The translations under genes and the position numbers were made by a program. A DNA stretch of 64,000 nt, taken from assembly GCA_001414485.1 (NCBI GenBank), contig LLEY01000139.1:62001-126000 (forward strand), in the 5' to 3' direction. Shown piece by piece: positions 21,376 to 31,446 of this stretch (positions are counted from its first letter, which is position 1; each line of letters begins with the position of its first letter). The stretch comes from Calycina herbarum. Its lineage: Eukaryota > Ascomycota > Leotiomycetes > Helotiales > Pezizellaceae. Below the pieces are notes generated by a model that was not told where the DNA came from, did not search any database, and saw only the letters and a program-made list of their open reading frames with translations.

Positions 21376-22863
21376 GATTTCAGGTCAAAGATGGCCTGAT
21401 CTGGAACGAACGGAGCACAACTTCGGCTGGGGAAAATAGTTCAATTTTATCAAACAGGGTGCCTATAGATAAGAACCTTATTTTGTCCTCTGCTATACAA
21501 GATACAATTCAATCGTTTCAAGACCCTTATCCACACCCAGCTCCTAACCACCCGACTTCTGTATCTTTTTTTAATTTCGAGCATTTTCGAACCAGGGGTA
21601 TGGCGTGCTACACACCTCAATGTCAACACGCTCGCATCGGAACCCAACCCTGTCAAAATCCTACTTGAACCTTGGAATTCCAACACAACGGTAAACCAAC
21701 TTCTTCTGCATGTTCCCCGCGATGCAAGATATTTGTAGGGCTAACAGGGTATGGTTAAGAGTGCATATGAAGCTTTTTTTTACGACAGGGGGATGGACGA
21801 CCGCCAAGGAGGGGTCTTGGCGGGGAACCTGAGGGGGGTTCGCGTCAAGTGATAAATTCAAGTATGTTGCGACAATGAATAACCTTGACTTATGATTTAT
21901 GGAAGGGTGCCGGTGTGCGATTTGAAACACAGGAGGTTTGATGGAAATGGTCGGTTTCAACGTAAGGGCACAGAGTGTGTAGTTGTACACTTCCCATTTT
22001 GCGACGAAGAAAAGATCCTGATTGTCCGGGAATAACGCGCACGATAGCATAGAGAGTGGTTTACAATAATTAGTGATTATTCAAGATCATCTAGTATAAT
22101 GTTCTCACTAACGGCCACAAATGGCTACATACAGTAGTGAGGATAAGAGATGTGCAATCGAGGAAGAGAAATATTCGCGAGGAATGAACGAGAAAAGCGA
22201 GTTTGGAAGTCTGCTTTGCATCGATCGCTGATTCTGGAGCAGCAGGAATGCCACTCGCTTCCGCACTGACACTTTACTTTATTTGCTCTGATCATAGTTC
22301 GTCGCTCTATGCATTTAAAAATACGAGAAAAACGTTTCTATACTTGCAATCTCAACTAGTAACACCAGTTCAAGATGCGAATGATGCTATTAATAGGTCC
22401 CCTACCAATAGCACTGAAATCCCGGTCATAGTTTTCTTTGTTGCCGGTGCTATTTGTAGGTTACCTACCGATTGCCAGAGGTCTCTAAAAATATAAAAAC
22501 ATCATGATTTCTAGTACTAGTCACAGGTTACCCACCAAGCGCACTAAAAGTACAATACCTGTTAATTATTACTCAGAGACTTGAATAACTGCCATAAACT
22601 TGGAAGCTCAGGTTGAGATTCACAAGTACCTAGAATCTATTTAGCCGCAATCTATCAAGTTCTACGAGAAGGAAAGAAGAGAAAGAAGGAAAGAAGAGAG
22701 AGAAGGAGAAGAGTAAAAGACAAAAGTCACGAAAAATCTCCGCAAAATTAGAAAGTACCCACTAAATGAAATAGGAAATTTGGTATACTCTAATAATAAA
22801 ATTGATTAATTCTATCAAGCTACACTCTGAAGTCAGGTTTAAATCAATCTCTATACTGTATTC
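21376..22863. other. Intergenic region left of the hAT MITE
   Basis: No convincing gene is present. A 129-codon minus frame (21661-22050) has no recognisable content. Near 22397-22469 two imperfect copies of a motif around CTACCAATAGCAC face each other, and a third related copy lies near 22527. A purine-rich GA tract spans about 22668-22716. Confidence 0.45.
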
Positions 22864-23296
22864 AACTAACCCAGTGTAAGAAACAAATTACTCATTACTC
22901 AACATTACTCTGAGTAACACATTCCTTGAGTAGAGTAGAGTAACTACTCTATTACTCTGAGTAGTTACTCTGAGTAATAAACACGTGATAATAATATTTA
23001 TATAAAATTTAAATATATATTCTTGATAAATATAACTGTTTCTACTGATAAAAAAGAAGAAATAGTAATTAATCTTAAATTTAAATTCTTTACTATTTGG
23101 TAGTAGCTTTTCTTAGTTTAAAGGCATAGTCAAGTAACCTATATAAAGACTCCTATACTATTCCGGTGCCCGGTCCGGCCTCCGATAGTCGGCCCGACGC
23201 TACTCTGAGTTACTCAGAGTAACTCAGAGTAGAGTAGAGTAGAGTAACGGCCTATTACTCTACTCTACTCTACTCATTTTTTACGCTGAACTAACC
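22864..23296. mobile_element. Non-autonomous hAT-type MITE with 8-bp target duplication
   Basis: The element proper is 22872-23288 (417 bp). It is flanked by the perfect 8-bp duplication AACTAACC at 22864-22871 and 23289-23296. The left end reads CAGTGTAAGAAA and the right end, in reverse complement, CAGCGTAAAAAA, matching at 10 of 12 positions. The CAGxGTAA-type start is characteristic of hAT ends. Subterminal regions are packed with GAGTA/TACTC and TTACTCTGAGTAA-like motifs in both orientations, the usual arrangement of hAT transposase binding sites. The centre is AT-rich, with a GC island near 23165-23200. There is no transposase frame, so it must have been moved by a transposase encoded elsewhere. 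The intact duplication suggests a fairly recent insertion. Confidence 0.85.
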
Positions 23297-24592
23297 CAAG
23301 TATCTAAACGAATTAGGATATTCATATTAGACAAATTTTACTTGGATGGGTACTTAATATACTACAATTTTGTAACTTCTAGACTGTGTTTGATCAACTT
23401 AATTAATCCAAATACTCCCGAAGAATATAGTTTAATATTTAAACTTTCTAGACTTAACACTTAATGCTAAAAAGTCGTAACGTTGTTTGTTCTACAACAA
23501 GTGAATAAAGTGTGCTCTTTTAGGAGTGAACGTCCCCTTAAAGTGAAGGGAGGAAGTATATATAAACCTCTGGTGGTGAGAGGAATGGCCGCTGAGAATT
23601 TCAGTTAGGATTTGTATCTTACACGAGTTTAGGAATACTTCGGGGAGCGAATGTAGGTGGTACCCAAGACTGCGAATGCTCAACGACAACAACTTGTCTC
23701 GTGGAACTGAGGGGTTGAAAATCTATCGATAGGATAAATTCAGCGATTAGGAAAATGAATGCGAAATGTTGGCGTACGAAGAACAGAAGTACTGTAAAGT
23801 AGTCGATAGTCAAATGATAGCAGAGTTTGGATGGGTTCCCTTGGATGCCAGTATATCCCGATAGGAATATCTAGTTTCCATCTTTGGCGAATCAATAGCT
23901 TGCCAACCTCAAGCACCACCCGTCCCTTGGCATTTCGACGGAAATTGGGGAATAGTAATCGCATTGTATCTGTTTCACATAATTCTTAGTGATCAAGCGC
24001 CTTTAAGCATGAACGATAGTTATTTGATGTTGAGACAAGTTCTCGCTTATTTGGTTGTACTGCGTGCTCGCTTCTTTTAGAGGAGAACAAATCTAGAGTT
24101 TCCCCGTTGTCACATAGAATCTTGCCCTTAAACAGCCTTTTACAAGGTACTTTTTCACTATTGCTGATGTTAGATCCTAAGCTAAATCACTAACCCTTGC
24201 TAGTGAGCGTATCCTTGGTACATTGACTTCATGATAGGCCGTGGATGATACAGTAGCTGAGGAAGACTTCAAATTCCGCAACATATGTTTGAACTTTATG
24301 GGTTTTAAAACCTTACCTGGGTCGCGAGATTTGCACGGGAATTTCAGCAGACGGTTATAAGGCGAGGACATTGTAAGCATGCCTTACAGGTCAATAGTTC
24401 TTGGCAGAGATTTACTAGCCACTATCTTCCGAAAAATCTTTGTACGAAATCCAAAATACAACAATCCCAACCAGATTCTGGACTAGATTAATTCTATTGC
24501 CCTGTTTACCTAAAAATAATCAAAAAATCCAAACAAGACAAAGACATACTCCATAAAGTATTGGGACAAGATATTCTGTAATAATTTTTCAC
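23297..24592. other. Intergenic region with minor coding-like fragments
   Basis: Three overlapping minus-strand frames (23492-23964) contain short protein-like stretches but no conserved motif I can name and no splice-linked start. They may be a gene remnant. The rest up to the HET gene stop is AT-rich. Confidence 0.35.
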
Positions 24593-26818
24593 CTAAATAA
24601 TCTCAATTATGGACCCCTCTTTTGGATCGTCTCCTCGGTACCTATACTCGGTCACTTGCCTAGTCGGGATAGAACCCCAACAGAACTTCAGAAAAACTTC
24701 GAGTTTTAAAGACGACTTACACGGCTGAGATGTTGTACCCAATCGACGAAATTGGCGAAACTGGCCTGAGATTTTGCCTGTTGGTTGCAAGACAAGGCCA
24801 TGACAATCATGAAGGTATGCGTATGCATCACTCCAGTGTGTATCGTTTTTGATGAACATGAAGTATAGTTCTTTTGGTCTAATATGTCTCTCCTCGTCCC
24901 CTCTCTCGAGCTTGCCGTGGTCCCACACTGTATGCAACAATAAACTGTGGATTTCATGGCGGAGTAATGGATCCAGATTCTCGTTTTTCTGTTCGTCTGA
25001 AAAGCTGAGGTGGCAAAGCGGAGCTTGGAGAAGGAGGCGACCCCCAGTTAATCTACCAAATGGATCGTTGGAATGAAAGGTTTCTACCTCCAGAATCTTC
25101 AAATAAGTGGTAAGTTTTGAGTACTCTCTGAAAAACTCGACGGGATAATTAACTGAAGCCCATGACCAAGATGGTGCCCCAAAAATATCAGGTTCCCAGA
25201 CTAGACAATTTGTACATTCGGTAGTCCCTACTCGTTTCCAGAGAAGTTGACCCGCCAAGTCCTTTCTCCAAAGCCCCGCGAGATAGTCGACTGGATCGAT
25301 TCTTAATTGGGTGCAAGTCCGTCGTGCCAAACCCGATATTGCAATCAATTTATCTGAGAAAAATGTAAGTTGGCACTTGGAATATTTTTCCACAATTCTG
25401 CGCCAAGTTTGGTACGTGTCCAGCTCAAATTGGGGCAATATTTTCAGAGCGCCAGGAGGAGCCCTGGGAAATAATTCAGCAAACCTCTCTTGACGACACT
25501 CCCAATAAACTTGATCTTGGGAAAAGTGCAGAGACCTTGGGGAAAGGATCTGCTCTTGGACAACCCAGCCTCTACGACCCAAGGGAGACGCTTCAACATC
25601 GTTCCTCCAGAATTTTGGGTCGTGAAATAGCAAATGATGTTTATTGCCGTCCAATTCGACTTGCACAGAGCAGAAATTTTCGTACTGTTGTCGAAATAAG
25701 CCACCATCGCCATCTTGAGCAGCATCGGCAGAGATATTCAGAATGCAGAAGGAGTAGACGTGGGCCATCATTGAAGCTTCGTAGACCCAATCGGGACTGG
25801 AGTCCTGGATAATACAGAGCGAATCAATCCAAATGTAGTTGAATCCAAGAAGACTGGTCAGTTCGATGGCGTCGGTAAAGGTTCTGGGCATCGCTTTCCA
25901 TGGTACCGTTTCCAAAAAATTCGCATATGTTGCGGATGTCAAAACCACGTACTTTTTTTTACCCCAACAGTGGCTTAGGGTCACATACTTGGTCTCTATA
26001 GGCAGCCACCTCGTCTCCACAACACGCACAGAAAAAGAGTCCATTCTTCTCCTGACCTGTAACAATCGTGTAGGTAACTTCCTGAGCGGGGAGGTTTGAC
26101 CACGAATGCAAGAGCAGCTGGTGTGCCCCTGCAAACAGGTTGATAGCCAAGATTTCAATTGAGACAAAGTCGATTTCCGAATCATGCCAGAGGTGTGTTC
26201 CCCTTCTATTTCTTCGTTTGCAGGGAGTTCCTACTTGAATCAGTAAAGATATGAAAGATCTTCAAAAGCACGAACAGTTTCAATGACATAAACCAACCCC
26301 GAAATATCTTGGTCAAGTTGGCCTGGAGATTGAGCATCTACAGAGAGCCAATTAGACTGAATAGTTAAATTCAGAGAAATATGAGAAAAGCTCGAGTCTA
26401 GACTCCCAAGAGCCCGGACGACAAGTTTGCACAAATGGCACCCCGCAGCAGCGGATTCTGCAGCCGATGAGAGTGTTTGGTACTGGGTCCATTTCAAACT
26501 CTTCTTGGCTAACCAAACATCATGAAACTGCTGAAAAATTTCGATGCATGTAGGGCAAACATTCTGGGCTTGAACTAATGGCTGGAAAATTTTCGAGGAG
26601 GAAGCTGGACCAATGTCTGATGGTGTCCTTCTGAGCTCTTCAATTGGGAAGGGACCTGATGGTGCCCTTCCGCGCTCCTCACTTCGGCGGGGGCGTATTG
26701 TTGTTCTTTTGAGCTCCTCTATTCGGAGATCGGTGATATCCCTCGTAAGAAGTAGTCGTAACAGCAAACGTGAGACTAAATTTTCCCCGGAGAGAGATGG
26801 CAGTAAATAATCCCACAT
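24593..26818 (-). CDS. HET-domain protein (heterokaryon-incompatibility type, 726 aa)
   Basis: The model is exon 26818-26276 (181 codons) and exon 26230-24593 (546 codons), joined over a 45-nt intron. The intron removes two in-frame stops (TGA and TAG about 12 nt apart). It has a weak GTTCGT donor but a good CTGAT branch site and AAGTAG acceptor. The N-terminal part has a Cys pair (CPTCIEIF) and a CHLCKLVVRALG motif usual before HET domains. The HET domain starts near residue 263: LSHCWG, then a YIWIDSLCIIQDSSPDW core, a SADAAQDGDGGLF segment and GWVVQEQILSPRSLHF. The C-terminal part carries DKLIAISGLAR and APSWSWASV, also typical. Such proteins act in non-self recognition and cell death. If the intron is not real, the two stops would make it a pseudogene. 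Confidence 0.85.
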
Positions 26819-27553
26819 CGCTTGGTTTGTGCGTAAAGTTCGTCATTTGTTTTATCGCTTACAGAAAGAAGAATACTGCTAAATAGATATAGATTGTAGG
26901 TGATGAGATGTAGCTGAAAATAAAGCACGACTAGCACATGAGCCTAACGGGGCTAGCGCTAGTGGCTGAGCAACAAAAATTAACGCGGCTTATTTGAATT
27001 CTGCCTCGACACATTCTCGGGTCAAACCACGAGTTCATGAATCGACGAAGAAACTTTTCATCTCTTCAACTCTTTCCATTGTTTGAAACATAAGGTGCAT
27101 TCCCTAATGTCGAATCCGAATCCTTTCGTTGTTTGCTAAGTGAAAATCAGGGGTTACGCTAAGACAGGGGCGATTTATCCGGCCTTTACCTACTCTCCAA
27201 AAACAATCTCTCCCATAGTCCTTACAACAGCATAACAAAGATAGAGAGCCGTGAGTAAATCAAGACCATGAGAGGGAACCTTTTCCTTGGCAACGCTTCT
27301 AGATGACTTTTACTTCTCTGTACCCAACAACAAAAGAGCCCCATGCTCTGCCCAGCGCCCGCTGCTGCTTTGCTGATGTGCCCCTGTAGTAGCATTTTCT
27401 GCACCTCGCCACAGTCATCTGTGGCTATGCACCTGCCTCATCACCATCACAAAACACACCGACTCCACATCTCTCGCCCATCAGCAAAGCTTCCGGACGT
27501 CGTGATCTCTCTCTCCAACCTTGATATTCCATCACATCATCATTAGAGGTTCA
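26819..27553. promoter_or_regulatory. Divergent promoter between the HET gene and the ubiquitin-like/TPR gene
   Basis: The two genes start 735 bp apart in opposite directions, so this region must hold both promoters. A histidine-codon-like CATCACCATCAC stretch near 27438 lies in a short frame (27343-27546) that I take as leader sequence. I see no named regulatory site. Confidence 0.45.
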
Positions 27554-29816
27554 ATGGCCACCCCATTTGGCTTCTCGATCGGCGATTTTATCGCTGCAAT
27601 CAACCTTAGCATAAACATAGTCTCAGCCTTATCCTCCACATCAACATCTGCAGCGCAATATAGAGGATTGCTTTCTGAGCTATACGTCCTTGAAAAATCA
27701 CTTGTTGGAGTTAAAAATTTGAGATCAAATGGTCAAGATCAAAGCCTTATATCGAACGCTTATTATTCACCGAAGGTGGAGGCTTTCCATGACGCTTCTC
27801 AATTCGCAGCAAGCCAGTGTCAAAAAACTATCGATAGACTACTCACAAAGCTCGAATTGTACGAAGGCCATCTTGCCACGAATAGGAAAGGAAACAAGTG
27901 GACGCATAGGTGGAGGAAAGTGCGGTGGGCGCTTTTGACCGAGGGAGAAATTGAAGAGTATCGGGCCGAAATCAGGGGCCATATTGGTTCAATTAATGTC
28001 CTTCTCAACGTTACACAGCTGTGAGTGTTTGCTCGGAGTTTCCAAGCTTTCGTTTACTAATTTTGGGCAAAGTGAGATTCTAAAACTCCAGTCCCAGAGG
28101 TCGAGCGATAGCCAGGAGAGTATTGTGAATTCCATACAACAGAGCTACAATAATACTATGTCGAAATTGACAAGTACACTTGGACAGTATGTACTAATTA
28201 TCCTATTCGCAGATATAGGGCGTATGGCTAACGTGTAAAAAGACTTGGACAAAAATCCGAAAGATTGTTAGAAGCGACCGATTTAATTGTGTAAATATTT
28301 CTTCTAAGATCCACGGAGGGGAAACTAACACTTTGTAGACGAACGAATTCAAGAGTTTTGCAAGAAGTCTTACAAGCCCAGCAAATTGTCACTTCGCCTC
28401 ACCGCAATAACGAACGAAACCCTATAACTTTCATTGATGCATTCGGGAAAGAAACACATTTTCATCTCGATTTCGTATACTCTCCTATAGTAGGTATTCC
28501 GTGGCTGAAATTACCCTTTAATAGCCTTCCTCCCTTATTGACATTGACAGATTCTTCAAGACTGGCTGAAACGACGGTTCAAAGAGAATGGCTTCGATAA
28601 GATTTTCAACATGGAGTACGCCGTCGAAGACCTGAAAACAAAACGGCAAATCAAGCTTTCAAAAGACTGGCAAACAATTTACCCCGGAATGTATCTGGGA
28701 ATGGATTTTATTTACAGCTGGATTTTACATCAAAGCCAACGCCGAGAATGGAGTATTTGTCCGGGCTGCCAAGAAAGATGTGTAGGTGACACAGAAACGT
28801 ATGTTGTATGGTAAGCGCTTTCCTTCTGTGAAAACTTACGCAAGCTCTGAAAATACTCTAGCGAGAACTGTGGGGTACAATTCAAATGAATCGACGAAGT
28901 TCCTGATTGTAGCAAGAACGATGACTATAAAGTGACAGCAACCGACCCCGAGGAATCAAAGAATGGAGGAAATGAATTGCACTCTACGGAGAGAGATCCA
29001 GGTATTACCGGGAGTAGTGACCTTTTCCAAACTCGGAAGCAACTAAAACGCTGGTATAAAAGTGTCCAAATAGAGAAGTCACAAATGCAGTCATTTCAAC
29101 GCTTCCGGTTTCAGCCGACCAGAGCAGAGTATGACTTAGCAACTGTCGGCTACTTTGGCATCCGCTGTTGGTTGGGCTTCGACTCTCTAAACCCGCTTCA
29201 CAACCCAAACAACGATATTGTCGCATCGGGAAATAATATATGTCATATGTCGGGAGACTATACATATCATACCATGATGGACACCATTGAAAATGAAAAA
29301 TCCGACGAGGAACCAAACGTACTATACGGTCTGTGCAACACTGCTATCGTTCTTTTCTTCTATGGAGAATATGAGCCAGCAGAAGAGATCTTTCTTCGGG
29401 TTTTAGAGCAGCTTCAGAAGTCGCTCTGCGTGAATTCCTCGGAAAATATAGATGGTCTATTTATGGAAACTGTTGTGTGTAACTTAGCAATGGCGAAAGA
29501 GCAGCAAGGGAAGGGTGAGGAAGCAGAAAAATTGTTGCTAGATTACTACCCTGCAAATAAAGTGAAGGATTTTAGTGATGCGAGTGGCATTCTACATCGC
29601 TGTACTTTGGCTTTCGTATTATGGTCTAGGGGGAAATATGAACTGGCAATGACTTCGTTGGAATCTTTTTGTAAGTTCTTCGACGGTTATGGATTAAATG
29701 AGTTTGACTGGGAACGTATACAAGACAGCTACAAGTATATGTTAGAATGCATGGAGAACAATTTCTTACGTGGTATAGAGGAACTCTCCTCGGAGGAGGA
29801 GGAGGGGGTTAATTAG
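27554..29816 (+). CDS. Helical N-terminus + ubiquitin-like fold + zinc ribbon, with optional TPR-like C-terminal half
   Basis: Exons are 27554-28020, 28073-28186, 28243-28290, 28339-28489 and 28551-28810, in register throughout. The start MATPFGFSIGDFIAAINL is a common opening of fungal helical N-terminal domains. Residues about 225-325 resemble the fungal ubiquitin-like domain (ITFIDAFGKETHFHLDFVYS, then a YAVEDLKTKRQIKLSKDW strand region). Next comes a zinc-ribbon pattern, CPGC at 330-333, then CENC at 347-350. If the intron after 28810 ends at AG 28860-28861, translation stops at TGA 28887-28889 (355 aa). If it ends at the second acceptor, AG 28911-28912, the frame continues to 29816 (647 aa) but loses the CENC pair. 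The downstream part has TPR-like helices (NVLYGLCNTAIVLFFYGEY, then AEEIFLRVLEQLQK) and an acidic end. The alternative is a single nonsense mutation. Confidence 0.7.
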
Positions 29817-31446
29817 GGAGGATAACATTTTAGCTACGATGTTTCTCAACTGAGTGTGTAATCGGATAATTCAGTTGTATCTGTCTCATTAACCACACTT
29901 GCTTGAGAAATTTCCTGCAAGATTCTATTTAGATATCTAGAATTTTCTCCATTTGTACTTTTGCATGTTAATCAATCCAAACATTATTATAAAACTTGGT
30001 AATTGAGCAGTAATTATTTTGCTTCTTTCGAAGTAGTATTTTAATACTAATGTAGATTAACAGCGGTCAATTGTCGGGCTGGATTGTTTTCAATTCCAAA
30101 CGAACTGTAAGGTTATAAAACTTGAGGAAACAGGGAAATTATTAAGCCTATGTTTTAGGCCTTTTTATTTTAGTTAAGAAGAGACGAATTATTGGAGCAA
30201 TAAATTAAAACGCTACTAGAGGTCGGCATCTGGATATCTATAAAGTATCTGAAGCTATATAGTAGATTTGTCTATGCCTTTTTATATCGTATATGAAATT
30301 ATCTAGGTTAGATCCCTCTTCTATAGATAATCCGGGAGCTAAGACGCTTTTTAGAGACTACTCTTACTATTACTCTTCCTACTACTTGTATTACTTTGCG
30401 TCTCTAAATACTTGTGTGCGAAGCTTAAATAGGAAAGTATTCTACGAGTGTTAGTTAATGATTTATGCCTAAATTTACTATAATATTACTCTAAATAACC
30501 TACCTCTATTTGACTTTGACTTTTCGCTACTCTATAACCCTGTACTCTTCTTCAATAAGTCGCAACTATATCATAGGTTATTAGAGATACTTTTATGGGG
30601 GGTTTTTTCCCTTCATCTTAGCTAGTATACCTGAAAATATTGGGTTATTCTAGGTTAGAGCTTGGTAACGGGATCATGACCGTGGATCTCTGTGCTGCGG
30701 CATCGTTACTAGGGTCTGTTGATATTGGAATCCACATCTTATGGGGTATGTTCTTGAAGAAATGGCTGTTTGGCTGGTTCCTCATAGGTTGTCAAGATTA
30801 GAAAACAGCCCTTGAAAGGATCCAAATATTTCTCTTTATAAATACCTTCATTATCTAATTTTATTGCATCAGGTTATCGTTATGTATGTTCAAGGCAACG
30901 AACCAGGTGGTCAAATTGAAAAAAGGCTGTTGGAACAACATGAATATTCTATGAAGATTGGAAACTTCACAGATATATTTTATAACTCTTTCACAGGGTT
31001 TTACTAATAAAGGTGCCTGTTATAGACCCTCTGAAGTAATGGAGGGAGGGGAGGTTTGCTGAGCGGAGCCGAGAAATCGTCAAGTTAAGGAGAATCTTAA
31101 GCGAGAGGGTTGTATTTTTTGAGCGATGTCCAAAACAGCTATAATACCTGAACCAGAGCAACCGAAGGCACTGTCGTTTGTTTCTTGAGAGGAAGTTTCA
31201 ACATTCTCCAATATCGTTATTGAAATAAGCATTATTGAAATTCACTAGCAAGTCAACGCGAAGACCCACCTGATTGGCTAATATCATTTCCGAGCCCCAC
31301 CACATTGGCTACCTTTTTGTAAGGACTTCAGATGAAAGCAAGCACTTTTAATTTAATCCCATCTCGTCCTCATCTTTAATGTCCTCAACCCCTCACCTAC
31401 TCCTCCACCACCACACTTCAAGCTCTTCGTCACAACATCCACCACC
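29817..31446. other. AT-rich region with RIP-like base bias
   Basis: No gene is seen. From about 30190 to 30600 the sequence is dense in TA dinucleotides and nearly free of CA, with short TATA/ATA stretches. That is the look of an old repeat mutated by repeat-induced point mutation. The right end (31200-31446) returns to normal composition and holds the promoter of the SET gene. Confidence 0.5.

Noticed and set aside
21661..22050. 129-codon minus-strand frame
   Set aside because: No recognisable content; flanked by AT-rich non-coding DNA; likely chance.
23492..23964. Possible acetyltransferase (GNAT) remnant on the minus strand
   Set aside because: Only a vague resemblance is spread over three frames; no motif could be named with confidence.
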